A DNA stretch of 64,000 bases from Prochilodus magdalenae (lineage: Eukaryota > Chordata > Actinopteri > Characiformes > Prochilodontidae). The stretch spans positions 334,501 to 398,500 of the forward strand of contig JAMWET010001101.1 in assembly GCA_024036415.1 (NCBI GenBank), given 5' to 3'. The translations under genes were made by a program, and so were the position numbers. Under the pieces are notes generated by a model. That model was not told where the DNA came from and ran no database searches. It saw nothing but the letters and a program-made list of their open reading frames with translations. Positions 12,517 through 25,100 of the stretch are shown here, piece by piece (the first letter of the stretch is position 1; each line of letters opens with the position of its first letter).

Positions 12517-12670
12517 CAGCGCTTCCTCAACTCTGGTTCTGCGGTTTAAGCGCATTTCCTGATCCCAGCACACCTGATCCAGCTTGGCTCATTATCCAGC
12601 CCTTAGTGTTCACTGTTAAAGCAGGAAATCCGAGATGTCCAGAACGGAGCACCAGGATTGAGAAACCCTG
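12517..12670. mobile_element. hAT-like MITE
   Basis: The ends are an imperfect terminal inverted repeat: CAGCGCTTCCTCAACTCTGG on the left, and CAGGGTTTCTCAATCCTGGT reading inward from the right. CAGGG(T)TTCTCAA(T/C) ends are typical of short hAT elements in fishes. I could not find a clean 8-bp target duplication. The element sits between the TAF6L promoter and the cth1 polyadenylation signal. Confidence 0.6.
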
Positions 12671-12787
12671 CTTGAAGGAAATCGTTGTGGTGCACTGACG
12701 TTAGACAAAGTTTCACACCTTTTGATGGGCATTAGACCACTGCAGAGCAACTCAGAACAGGACCAAGGAAAGGTTAGATTTGGAGGT

Positions 12788-12793
12788 TTTATT
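12788..12793 (-). terminator. cth1 polyadenylation signal AATAAA
   Basis: This is the first canonical AATAAA on the minus strand after the cth1 stop. It implies a 3' UTR of about 400 bases, T-rich in the transcript. Confidence 0.65.
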
Positions 12794-12861
12794 AAGATGA
12801 AAGAGGCAAAAATGCTTCCATCTTCAAACAATAATTTAGGTAGCAACTTTAAATTAAGACC

Positions 12862-12868
12862 ATAAATA
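12862..12868 (-). promoter_or_regulatory. AU-rich element UAUUUAU in the cth1 3' UTR (distal)
   Basis: On the transcribed strand the site reads UUAUUUAUG, which contains the UAUUUAU heptamer bound by tandem CCCH fingers of the TTP family. It lies about 310 bases after the stop and about 70 bases before the AATAAA signal. Confidence 0.55.
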
Positions 12869-13036
12869 AACATTCATAATGTGCTAAACACTCCATAATA
12901 TGTACAACAGATTAAAAACATCAATTTACAGTTTAGTCTGTCAAGTTCACCCATCTACAAAATGGAACAGACTTAACAAGCAAAAGAGAATAAGATGCTA
13001 ACCATTCACCACCCCCTTGTCCCATTCAGCATCAAG

Positions 13037-13043
13037 ATAAATA
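13037..13043 (-). promoter_or_regulatory. AU-rich element UAUUUAU in the cth1 3' UTR (proximal)
   Basis: The transcript reads UUAUUUAUC about 135 bases after the stop, one base from the ideal UUAUUUAUU nonamer. With the distal copy this gives two TTP-type sites in the mRNA of a TTP-type protein. Confidence 0.55.
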
Positions 13044-13177
13044 AGGCATTTAAATAATAAAAAAAATAAGTGACCAAGGGAAGAAAAAAAAAAATCCAGG
13101 ACACTATACAAAAAAAAAAAAAGGGTTATTTACAAAAAAAATAAAATAAAAACGTAATACAACTAGACTTGGAAGGA

Positions 13178-15039
13178 TTAAGAAAGCAGTGCTTGTTCAA
13201 GCATATTCTGTGCACTTAGGTTAGAAGCCTGTTCAAGCTGCTGGAGTCTGAAGGCCAGTGGCAGCAGCAGGTCATTGAGGTGCTGGCTGCTGAAGGTGAA
13301 CGCGTTGTTGGCCATCATGTCTCCAGAGGGCGGTGTGACAGGACCAGAGTCATCGGGTAAGGCAGGGGAGGGCAGCATAGACTGGGGTGATGAGGAAGTA
13401 GAGGAAGAGGAGGGTGGGGAGGATGAGCGCATGTCTGAGGCAGGGGAGAGGGCCCTTTCAGGCATCTGGGGAGACCAGGGCGTCTGGTTCAAGTCGAGAC
13501 CCTTCACAGTGTTGGGCAGCCCATGCTGGAAGCGACAGCGAGTGCCATACAGACAAAAGCCAAAAGAGCTAAAGGTGCGGCAGAGAGCACCACGAGGCTT
13601 CCATTCGCTGGAACGTGAAGGCGGCTGCCAGGCTTTCTCTTCTGCGCCATCGCTCTGCTCAGAGCCACCCTCAACATGCAAGAAGTGGCAGCGGGTTCCG
13701 AAGGGGCAGACTCCGAAGGCACGGTACGTACGGCATGGTACGTTCCTGCGCCTGTGGCGAACGGGCCTCTGCTCCTTTAGGCTGTGCACGAAGAGACAGC
13801 GGGTGCCATACATGCAGTAGCCTGCTGTATGGAACGTGCGGCACAGCTCCGTCTTGTACTTGGGGTGGCGGGAGGGCACGTGGAGGTCATGTAGGCCGTG
13901 GGCAAACTGGCAGCGCTCCGCATATTTGCATGTACCCGTTTCAGCATAGCGACTGCACAGCTCGGTCTTGTAGCGGGTGGAGCAGAGCCAAGGGTTAAGA
14001 GGGGGAGATGGGGACTCGACCAGTGGAAGGAGGGCCTCAGCCAGGGACTGAGGTCCATTAGCCAAGCTCTCCCCTGGGAAAAAGGCATCATCCCCACCAT
14101 CAGAGGGAAACAGCAGCAGGTCATCTTGGCTTGTCTGAGGAAGACAGTCACACAAGACCATGACAAAAAGGTCAGTTAGCTTTCTTTGAATAGAGAGCAT
14201 CAGTAAAGCTACAGGGCTCTTTAAAAGGAGCACTCAACCCTGAAACCCAACATGGAATACACATCTTAGATCTCCTCATGGACCACCACCCACTTTCCAA
14301 AATCCCTGCACATTTAAACCAATTTCAAGTACTTCCATCTAGAGTAGTGGTCTCAATCAAATCCATGAAGTGCCAGTGTGGCTGCAGGTTCACACAGCAA
14401 CAACGCAGGAGGAGGTCATCTAGTCAGCAGTTTGACGAATGAGAAACTGAACCAGTGGGGCCATGGGTTCTAGCTTGTTCAGAGAACAAACCCACAGCCA
14501 CACCAGCCCTTTGTGGATGAGGCTGCACACCCCATTGTAGAGGAACCTGGAGTTAGGATGATTCCCAGTGGCCCAATGTTAGTGTAATCACAGTGGAGGT
14601 ATAGAGGCTTTAAGGTAAACAGCCCAAATAAAAAACCTTCAACATTACATAGAACTCAAGACATGCAGGTTCACTAGTCATCTTGGACAGTGGACAACTC
14701 ATAATTGGGTTGCAGACTCCAGGTTTCCTTCACCACCTCTAAATGAAGGCATCAGCAAGCTTTCCTACAAATAAACCATAAACCTTTCCACATCAAACCA
14801 AATAAAGCTTAGCTCCAGACACTGAATTATAAGACTGGGGGAATTCTCCTTCAGGCCTCAAACCCTGACTCTCAGTGGCTTCAAGCTGCACTCTTTACAA
14901 GCTGCAGCTGTAAAGAAACATACATCTAACATAAGCAGGTCTGTGAGAGCCTTGTTCCCCATCCCGTGTTCCCACAGTTAGATACCCGCGTAAACTGAAC
15001 AGCTGTAGCTGCAGTACATGACATAGATACCTCAAACAT
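13178..15039 (-). CDS. cth1: Four-finger CCCH (TTP/ZFP36-class) RNA-binding protein, cth1-like
   Basis: Exon 2 is 13178-14134, after the acceptor CTTCCTCAG. Exon 1 is best read as 15031-15039, coding only M-F-E before the donor GTATCT, giving 321 residues. That frame also stays open upstream of the ATG, so a longer start cannot be excluded. Four C-x8-C-x5-C-x3-H fingers are present: [20 protein letters not shown] and [20 protein letters not shown], each led by YKTEL, form the canonical tandem pair; [20 protein letters not shown] and [20 protein letters not shown] are two extra fingers. After them come a serine/proline-rich region and a conserved end. Four fingers set it apart from ZFP36, ZFP36L1 and ZFP36L2 (two fingers) and match what I recall of carp and zebrafish cth1, which is expressed in oocytes and early embryos. 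The family binds AU-rich elements and promotes mRNA decay through deadenylases. The family call is firm; the cth1 name is likely. Confidence 0.88.
14135..15030 (-). other. cth1 intron 1
   Basis: The single intron runs from GTATCT at 15030 to the AG before 14134. The segment 14340-14420 resembles a degraded fragment of a CAGGGGTGTCC-type MITE, like the one at 62049-62223. Otherwise it shows nothing recognisable. Confidence 0.6.
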
Positions 15040-15329
15040 CTCTAGGTGGTTAATGGAGCAGTGCAGCAGATGAGTCTCCACGAATTGACTTCCTGTTCGT
15101 CCAGGAGCTGAAGTCTGTATCAGCGGCTTCCAACTGTCCACCAGGAGAGCGGACAGGGTATTTGATGGGTGGTGAGGGTGACGAATGAAAAGACGAGGAC
15201 TGGAATCTAACCCCGCCGAGTCACACGCACCGACTGAAGCCCGCTCGGCTGTTTTTAAGCTGTTGTGAATCCCGGTTCCCGCGCTTCCCTTTAAACCGCC
15301 CTCAGCTGCGGAGCCTCAAGTTCGAACGG

Positions 15330-15369
15330 ACCAATCAGGAGGCGAGGCGACAATTTAATTTATGCAAAT
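15330..15369. promoter_or_regulatory. cth1 promoter region: CCAAT box and octamer
   Basis: About 300 bases upstream of the cth1 ATG there is ACCAATCAGG (near 15330) and a perfect octamer ATGCAAAT at 15362-15369, the binding site of POU-family factors. The intervening sequence is GC-rich. Octamers are used by Pou5/Oct factors in oocytes and early embryos, which would suit a maternal gene. The role is inferred. Confidence 0.45.
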
Positions 15370-16787
15370 GAGCTGTCCTGCGCTCTCTCCCTCTCGCTCT
15401 TGCCCTGACAGGATTCAGAGGTGATTTGGTTTGTTTGCGGCCGAGGAGGCGCAATAAACATCGACCCCTAGTAGCTTAATGGTCCACCTCAAGTGGAGAG
15501 CCTGTGAAGTCCGCACGGGCAGAGTTGAGCTAATTACCGGATCACACCTCCGGCTAATTGAGTGACCGTCTGTGAAGCCGTCTGATTTCACTGTGTGAAC
15601 TGGTGATGACACTCAGCGCTGTTTGAACCGAGAGAGACAGAGAGCGAGATGAGACAGAGAGATCGTCACCGTCTGCTGTTGAACGGAACTTCAGCGGAGT
15701 CCTCAGCGCTTCTGCTGGAAGGGACACCCCACCAGTATTTCAGAATTTGACCATCATTAAACGGCTGAGATGAAAATAAAAGCAGAGCGGGTTGATCTGA
15801 TCTGAAATGTGTTCTAGAGGAGCTTACAGAGACACTGTTGTTCCCAGTGGTGGGGATGGGAGCCAGACGACCACCCCTAGGAGCTGTCTCACAGCTTCAT
15901 GTGGTTGTGGAGATACTGTATGAAGTCTGAGACGTTGTTTACATCCGTGTGATGAAGATTTAGTCTAAAATGTATTTAATCGACTGTTAGATTTAATAGA
16001 CTGTTAATCAGCTTTAAATATAAAAGCCCAGGAGGCACGTGCTGGTGGTTTCGGTAGTAAATGAAACTGCTTGAGTATTAAGACTAGACCCATTACTATT
16101 AGAGTATAGGAATAGTGACCCCTGGTTCCGAAGGTTTCTCTGTTTCTGAGCCATTTCACATCAAACCACACTGAAGGAGTCTTTACATCTCAGCAACTGA
16201 ATTACACAGCAGTTCTGATCAGTCAGTGCAATTCTCCTTTAATGAAACGTGTTCAGTGTTGCTGATGGGAACCACACATCCGAACAGATTAGTGCCTCCA
16301 AAAGGTTCCCTTACATAAGACTATTGGACCAATGTAATGAACATGCTGTCTGAGGTACTGTTTTGGGGGAGTTTTGGCCCAAAATGAATCAGGACAAGTA
16401 CTTTCAGGACACTGTAAGGTTCATTCTCAGTTGGAATCCAGGTGGATATGTAAAGTGTGTGTGTATATATGTACATGTATATGTTAATAAAAATATATAT
16501 CTGTTTGTCTCAAAACTAAACAACCTTAAAATGTATTTTTCTTAAAGAAACTATATGTATTTTATATTTAAAGAGCTGTACATACAGAAGTCCTGTAGTT
16601 CCAAAAAGGAGAAAATTAGCACAAACAGACTTGGTCATAAAGATTCCTATTTACTAGTTCTTAAGTGTTCTGATCAATTACAGCATTACATTATTCACTG
16701 GTGCCCCAGTCAGGTGACCTTGTGCCACTATGTGAAATCATTAACATGATATATGGTGTCACTTGTTTGAAGTTATATAGAAATATA
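15370..16787. other. Intergenic region upstream of cth1
   Basis: No exon, RNA gene or strong motif is seen. The short open frames are not supported. Base composition becomes A/T-rich beyond 16440. Confidence 0.55.
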
Positions 16788-17036
16788 TCGTCGCTGTCCA
16801 AAGAAAAACAGGTATCTCCAAAATGGCAACTTTACAGGAGAGGCCAAAAACCTTATTTAACTTTAATAGAAGTCAATGGAACCAGACATCTTTCCAAGCA
16901 GTTTAGGGCCATTTCTGTTGGTCCATTCATCATGAGATTCTCACTCAGTGTAGACAGCAGCTGATGTGTTTAAATGATGCATAAAAGTAAAAATGGACAA
17001 AAGTGGAGATACATGTTTTTCATTGGACAGCGACGA
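16788..17036. mobile_element. 249-bp MITE, copy 1 (TA target, TCGTCGCTGTCCAA ends)
   Basis: The element is bounded by TA on both sides and ends in inverted repeats that start TCGTCGCTGTCCAA and extend about 34 bases with two mismatches. The interior carries GCAACTTTACAGGAGAGGCC and AGTCAATGGAACCAGACATC. It has no coding capacity. TA duplication and simple inverted ends fit a non-autonomous Tc1/mariner-type element. A near-identical copy of the same length is at 35688-35936, and a truncated inverted copy at about 60257-60470. Confidence 0.88.
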
Positions 17037-17042
17037 TATGCT

Positions 17043-19177
17043 GCTGGATAAAGAAAAATAATAAATTCAGGAAACATAAGAACAGGGAAAGTGTTTGACC
17101 ACAAAGAAAAAAAATCTTTATTTCTTTTCTTATCAAGATGCATTAAAGGATACAGAGACAACAGAATAAAATTAAAAAAAAAAAAAAAATATCACTGACA
17201 TACAAAATTGAACCTACCTTAATGAATTTATATACCCTCCCCTTCCCTCTGAACCCACCCCAAATGGGAAACAATGCAGACATGTAATCTCAGCCCTCAG
17301 CTAAAAGCAGCAGCAGCACAGGCTACTACTTTTCATATAAAACTGGTAACGCCTCTGGGGGGGACAGGTCAATGTTTATTTAGTCTTTAGTGTGCCGTGC
17401 ACGCTCATTAAGAAACCTTACAAAACCCCTAAAACTGGGGAAACCAACGTACAAGGAAGTACGACGTGGGGCCCATTCACTGGTCGACAATTCACAGCGC
17501 CAGGAGTGAATGAGCTAGTCTAATTGTTTACATGTCAAAAACAAAGCACACATAAAACCAATAAATGAGGGTATGATTCAGTATCAAATCAGTCTACTAT
17601 CTATTGGAGCAGTTACTAAAACAAACCGGTTGTCATAATCGAAGAGCATTTTCTTTTGTCTCAGTTCATTACTACTGTTACGTTATCTACAATCACTATG
17701 TTGCCTTACACGCAGCTCTACTCTGAATTTCAGGTGCTGGGTTATTGGATACATGATGAATGGTTTGAGAATTTTGGCATACACAAGAGAAAGTATAACT
17801 GGCATAAACCTAAATCTGTATGGCTTTATTCATTACTGTATACATACAAAAGGGCAAGCTGGGGAGGGAAAAAAGAGATTGCTCCTTACTGACTGAGAAA
17901 GAAAAAAAAAAAAGAACATACATTTTTGCCTTTTTTTAATGAAATAAAAATAATAATAAAAAAACCCCTGCAAAACTTACTGCTGATCTATAAGCCACAG
18001 GATTTCTCTGACCTTTGCTTGCCCTTCCTTCATACCAACACCTTTTTACCTTGATTTGATCTGGGATCGTTAGTTTGTAGCCATCAACATTCTGTCACCA
18101 TTAGAACCGAACACCCATTTCAAACGGGACCCAGCAAAGCCTCTGAACATTAGAGCACGAGTCATGCTCTGTCATGGTCCATCTCCAACACATCGGTTCT
18201 CATCACAGGGAGATGTTCCATCACATATTGCCAAATAATTACAATACAAAAGGGGAAACTGTGGGACCAAAAAAAAAAAAAAAAAAGAGAAAAAAGAAAA
18301 GGCGAGTCTGCTGATCCATGGCATATGGAGTGGTGGGGACACCGGTGTAGTCCAGAGCTCTGCTGTCCATTCGAACTGAATTAAGGAGTCGTTGAGTGGG
18401 ATGCCTCAGCTTGGATTAGACTATAGAGAATGATTCAAACCGGTTGGGGGAGGGAGCAGACATGTTCCCAAATCTGAAATTGACTATAGTGTGGAGAACG
18501 TAAGCAGGACGTGTTTATTTTTCTTCCTTTTTTTTTTTTTTTTTGAAAAAAGAAAAAAAGAGAAAGATGGAAAGAGAGACATGCCAAACCCCCTCAAATT
18601 CAGATCCCATCCCTCCCCTTCTAAACCCAGCATTAAAAGATACCGCTCCTGAAAAATGTTAATATTTACACAAATAATGATCGACCTGGAGGAAAAAATA
18701 AAGTGTGCTTTATCACCATTATTTCATGTTGAGCATAATCTGATTTAAATTACACAGTTAAAAATATTCGCCATTTAAAAAAAAAAAGAAAAAGAAGAAA
18801 GGGAGTGAAAAGAAGGGGGGATTAAACCATAACACTGGAATAAAACACTACAAAGTCCATGCCCAAATCCTGTTTCTGTGAGATGTGTGGGGCTTAAGCT
18901 GGTCTGCGTATCTGTATGCGTGTTTGTTGACGAAGCCAGAGTGAGAAACAGCACCAGAGAATAGGAGAGATGGACACGCAAACAGACAGAAACAGATGGA
19001 CAGACAAAGAGATAGATATACAGATAGACTAGAGAGTAAAACAGTAAGTCGATGTGTGGACAAGGGTTTGTGAAATCAGATTTTGGTGGGTAGTAAGAGA
19101 AATAGAGAAAAAGACATCTAAACATGGTGGGATTTGACGCGTGATGGCAGGGGGATGTGGCCTAACGGAAAGGTGCT
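17043..19177 (-). other. MTA2 3' UTR and downstream sequence
   Basis: Canonical AATAAA signals on the minus strand occur at 18514-18519 and near 17823, 17371 and 17115, so the end of the MTA2 mRNA cannot be fixed. The stretch contains A runs at 17172, 18271 and 18779 and a T run at about 18531. No other gene is visible. Confidence 0.5.
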
Positions 19178-22100
19178 TTAGTCCTCCAGCACAATGGGCT
19201 CGCTGGTACTGGAGGGCAGAATTGGTACAGGAAGTGGCCGTGGAGGCAGAGGAATTTTCACCCTGACTGGGATGTTTGGTTTCCTAGCTGCCCGCCTCAT
19301 CTCTGCTTGGGTCAGGTGTTTTCTAAGGGCTCTGAAGAAAACAGAGAAACACATGCACATTAATCAGTTCTGCATGTATAGGTACTGCAAAGCCTTGTAA
19401 TCAAGACACAACTTCCAAAGTTCTAAACGAGTTTGGGAGACTGAAAACATGTGAACTTGCTTGAACACCCGCATTATCCTGTTATTAGGAGATACAAATA
19501 AATAAGGACGAAGCAGCACCAACGTTTGTGATGACACAGTAAAGCAGCACTCAAAACATGTTCGGGTGTGAAGGTGTGGTCAGTATGGCAGTTTTTAGAC
19601 ATCTACAGGTAAATTTACTCAACTGTGCTTTGCTACCTGGAGTGCCTGTTTGCCATTTTTCAGTTTTGACTTTAGTAGTTGCTGTACATCTTTTGTGCAC
19701 TCCAGTTTGTTGGGGGAATCCGTTCAGATCTACGCTACTACATTTCGCTCAGAGGTGGGTCGAAAAGAAGAAGGGGGGAAGGAAAAAAAAAAAGAAAAAA
19801 GAAAAAAAGGATAAATAAAATCGGCCTGTGCCACTCGCACACTACTCGATTTTTATTTTCCCAACTGGCGACTAAAGTCAACCAGCACAGACTGAGAATC
19901 TGGCCTAAAATTGGGGTACACGTTGTGTAGTAACACACCTGGTTTCTTTAGTAGCCACAAACACTACAGGATTGGGGACATCTCCTTGGCTGACTCTCTG
20001 ACGCTTTATTACTGACTGGGAAGCTGTCCTGGACATAAACGGCCTCCCATTGGTGGAAAAGGGGTGCCCTCCCACCTGCCACCAATAGAAAATGGGCAAC
20101 ATTGGTAAAAGGGTCAGTGGTGCACTATGTGTAATGAAGAGTTAAACAAAAACAAAGAGAGAGGGAGGCAGAGAGACATTTGAGTTGTTGCTATTATCAT
20201 ACTGTGTTGTTATCGATATTATTAAAAGGGGAATTCCACAGATTTTTAGAAAATTTTATTCCAAAACGTTTTAATGCGAAATTTGCCATCCTAAAGAAAC
20301 ATACCGCTTAGAATTTTGCGCTTGGAGCTATTAGTGTCTCTAAAACTACCTCACAGAAACCTATTACCTTAAATGATTACAAATACATCGCTCAACGTCA
20401 TTTTATGACTGTTTTGAGATTTGAGCTTTCGGCCTAAAATGCATTTTTAGAATACATGCAGGACAGAAGAGTATATGCAAGGCGTTCTAGGGCAAAGAAA
20501 ACTTCAGACTTTGAATATATGACTATTTTACCAAAGAAACAATGTGTAGGTCCAGTGTTATTTTAGACGGTTAATAAAAAAAATGACTGCATTTGAGCTG
20601 TAGACATCATGGCCCTTGGATGCGATCACCGCCACTGTAAAGAAATCAGCATGTATCTATACAACTCACCATTTCACATCTCTGAACAACAAGTTACATC
20701 TCAATTTAATCTTGCAAAATCAGTGGAATTCCCCCTTAAATCTAATTTCTAATTTACCATCACAATGTAAGCAGTACAATTGCAATCATTTCCTGTCTAT
20801 GCTTTGCTAAAGTTGTACTTTACTCACTCATGACAACAGAACAATACAAAACTGGTGCCAGAGAGAAAAAACAAACTTACAGAACTTCCACTATCAAAGG
20901 GCCTCTTTCCAAGCAGTGCAGGGGCGCTGCGGGGTTGGCTTGCTTGGTTACGGTTGATGGGGGTGGGAGCACCACGGGGAGCTTTGAGTTTAAGTGGAGC
21001 CTGGATAGCTGAGAAACAGTAAGAAATAATTAAACACGTCTCCTACAGTACAAACTGTAAAGACTCATCCGGCCCAGTTTCAAATTACAGCTCGACAGTC
21101 AATTCTTACCAAGTTCCTTTACTATGTTGGCGAGGGATGGCCGTGGAATAGTGCGGTTTTTCATAGCACTTTTTGATGATTTAGGGAGCCTTATCATACC
21201 TGATGAAGAAAAGAAACCATAAGCATCCAACCATTAGTGCTTATGCAAATAATATAATGCCAGAGTAGGATTAAGCAGTGATGGTTACAAAATGTACATG
21301 AATCTATTTTCTATCTATTTTGTAATGCGTCTCTAATGTCTGACATTTAATACAAATAAATGTATTTTGTATTAATGTTTGCTTAATGGCATCAATACTG
21401 GTGCACTTACACTCTGCTTTGATGGCGTTGGCATTGATGGATGCATAAGGGCGCCGGGCAGCGCGGCGGGACTGCAGAATGTCCTGGCATACACGGCGGG
21501 CAATGCGGGTCAGCTTGGTGGTCTGTAGAATAAATGTCTGCCGGTTCTTAGCCAATAGTTTGGCTCTGCCGGCATTGCTGGTAAAAGGGGACATGCCCTG
21601 CACTTCCTGACGAGTCATGTGACCACGAGGGGCTGCATCCTATTAAAGAAGAAGTGGAGCAAGTCAGTTCGGAACCAGGCTTATATTGGACTCTGCAATA
21701 ACATTTTGCAGACTAATTAACGCAAAAACAAATTTGTAGGTCAGGTATACCGAGCCAGTTCTTGTAGCACCCTCTAACTGTGTGGGGGTCTTCAGCCCAC
21801 CATACTTCTTCCAGTAAATCCAGCAAGAGGCGCAGAGTCGACACTGCATGTTAGGAGGTCCCCATGCATACCACTGAGGTGATTGGGCAGCTGAAAGTGC
21901 AAATTTTGAAGTGAAAGGAAGACATGCATAACAATAATCCTTGGCTGATTAAGTATCTGTATTAAGTAACTGATGTAATGCTGGGTAAAGCTGGTGAACA
22001 ATGTCAAGGCAGAGTTACAATAACTAATTATGTTATGGTACTTACTGTGGCAGCTCTCACAACACAGGCCTTTCTGGAAGCCTGCAGCTCCATTCATGCC

Positions 22101-25100
22101 AGGCTTGTTACCAGGAGTCATGATCTGGTTGGGATTGGGTTTGGTGCTGATTTAAGGAAAATAGGAATAATAAAGAAAAAAAATTATAAATCATCTGTTT
22201 AAAACTTAAAACAGTAAATACATTCTGAATTTGCCTAGGTTTTTCTGTTAAAGACCATTTTTATTTTAGGCTACAAGACTAATTTACTATAAGGCTGCAG
22301 CAGTCATTCATACAATCGCCATTACGAAGTGCTTTCCAGGACAGTGCGGTCAAAAATCTGGTTTCTGCCATTAAACTCAAGCAATGCAGACTAACTATAG
22401 AAATATGGCTGAATACGTCGCACCCAGCTTCTCAAGAACATAGTTGTTGCTGTTACAGTAAATACTCACTAGGTGGGGATGTAAACCTGTTTCAGTTTAC
22501 TGTCTGCTTCTGCTGCCTTCAGTCTTTTCTGAAAACGAAAAAACAAAAGCATAACTTTCCAAAGTATTGACTTGTGTCCTGTATGAAAACACCACCTATA
22601 ATTATATTCCTTCCTGTCTTAATAAATAATAAAGTTAGACATTTGCATGTCCAAATGTGGCCAGGGATGTTAAACATTGGCTATTGATGGTGTACCTGCT
22701 GGATGTAACGATCCGTGGTTTTCCACATGTAGTAGAACTGAACCACACTGGCTAACGACTTCCAGGGCAACTGAGAAAACAAGAGTACACAGTCATGACA
22801 TGCCATCAAACAACACAGTTCGTGTTTGGCCACATCACAAATCAGAGCCCCTTTTCGGATCTTCAAAACATCATATATGCAAAAATAACAGACTGGTGGG
22901 ACCACAGAACAAGAGCTTGTGAACTCACAAAATCTTGGCGAATGTCGTTGAAGTCTTTTCCGTATTTCTCCAGGGCTTCTTCAAACAGCATGGCCTCAGA
23001 GGCACTCCATTCCTCCATCTCGTCACGGCACAGCACAGGCCCGCCCTGTGGCACCAGTGTGGACATGGCTTTGGCCAGGTCATAGCCATTCTTTTGCAAT
23101 GTGTCCATAGCATGGAACTGTGGGGAAAAAACGGCTGCAAATTTAATCATGTGTTCAGTCATAAAAACACACTTATATATGGAGTTTTGGACCAAAAACA
23201 GTATTATCTTTGTTTTTTGAAATGTAATTCCTCTCTCCCCTTTTCTTTTCTCTTGTCATCTGGAGAATATGGACAGAGCTAGCTAGTAGATCTAACTCTG
23301 ATGGTAACAAGGCCCATGACATCTATCAATAATACTGTGTGACACACAGTTCCCTAATAACAAATGTATAATTCCATTCTATAAGACATTCATCAAGTAG
23401 TCCACTAAAGAATGACACAGGGAATTAGCCATGTGTGTATGCATGAATGTCCTCCTACCAGTGTAATGTCTCTGGATGCAGCTGCTGCACTCATGTGCAG
23501 GCTAGGCTGGCGAATAGAGCTGCTGCAGTCCAATGCACGGGCAAACGTCCCCACAGCCCTGCAACACAAATACCAGCATTACTACTATGATAAACACCAT
23601 GTACAATCTTTTAATTTAACAAATATAGGACAAGCCCATCTGTACGTTTAGGAGAATCATAAAGAACAAATAAATAACTCATCATGTGAAAAACAGAAAT
23701 GGTCCAAATATACTGCAAATTAAATCTCTTAATTTTACTGAAAGCTATGAATGTTTTTCCTTGCATTTGGCCATCATCTGACAGATACAATCCATCACAC
23801 TTCCATGCAGTACTCCAATGACCATTAACAAGCTTATGCACTGACTCACCACTTATTAATCCACTTCAGAGACCCTGTTTAAATATGCCCAAAACTATTC
23901 TTCCAGATTTAAGCAGTCTAGCTTCTGCCAGAAAAGTTTTTTGTAAGTGCACCTGAGGATTTTTAAAATACTCTGTATATAAATAATAATTTGCTGTAAT
24001 AATAGCAAAAATGTGAACAAATTGAATTTAAAAGATGATACAAATTAATGGCCTCGTACTGTGACTAATTAACCATGCAGTTTACTAAATGGCCAACAGA
24101 TGGCAACACTACATGGAATGAAGAACTGGATAATCCCGACCGGCATGTGGAACAGAGTGACCCAAACCAACTTTGGGATAAGATTTGACATGGCATGAAA
24201 CAATATGAAATAAATTAGTTCCAAAACATAATGAGCATTTCAGCATATTCCTGGTCAAAACTGGCTCTTCAAAACAGTTTATTAAAAACAATCACCACAC
24301 ACACTCCGTTGGAAATTAACCCTGAATGAGTGATGTCTAACACTTAATGTCAGGAAAAAACACAACCACAAAACTGTGTTCTGGCCAGACAGGACTTTTA
24401 CGAGGGATCTGACAGCGGCACTTGGGGTTAAGCAGGCACAAGTGCCTGCTGAGTGGAACAATGTCATTAGATTTTCTTTTTCCTTTCACGTCCAAAAACA
24501 CACAGAAATAAAATGAAGACATTAAGCCATCTTAAACCAGCCATGATTTTCACTGGAATTCCCCATTTTAAGTGCTGTAGCTCAGCGAGGTGACCGACTT
24601 ATTCCTAAACAAATGAGCCAGGTACATTTTTTACCACAGTAGACAGTAAACTGCAAGTTACGTCGTCCATTTATTTATACAAGTTATACAACACAGTGTG
24701 AAATGGCGGAGATCATTTGTGGGTCTTCAGGAGAAAATGTCTGCTTACTGCAAAAATGACATGCAAGCGATCAGTAACGTCCTGTATGACCCACTACTGG
24801 CACCTCAGCGTTTTTTGGAAATTAAAGCCTAAAAAAACATAACATACTCCTACTCAGAGCTATGTTCAGCATGCTAATAAACTGGTTTAGATCCAGAAAT
24901 TTGTGGAGTTAGCATGAGCCATGAGTATGGTTCCCATAGCAACGGGAGCAAGTTGTGATCAGATGGTGAATCTGAACGCCATGACTCACCGAGCCACCAC
25001 CAGAAACTGATCTATCTGAGAGTCCTTCAGCTGGTTATCTGGGTCCCACACCTTCGTCTCCAGTTTCTCCTGTATGCGACTGTCCGATTCACCTATAATG

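Noticed and set aside
13275..13998. Plus-strand open frames opposite the cth1 zinc-finger exon
   Set aside because: They are mirror frames of a GC-rich coding exon; the minus-strand frame carries four intact CCCH fingers.
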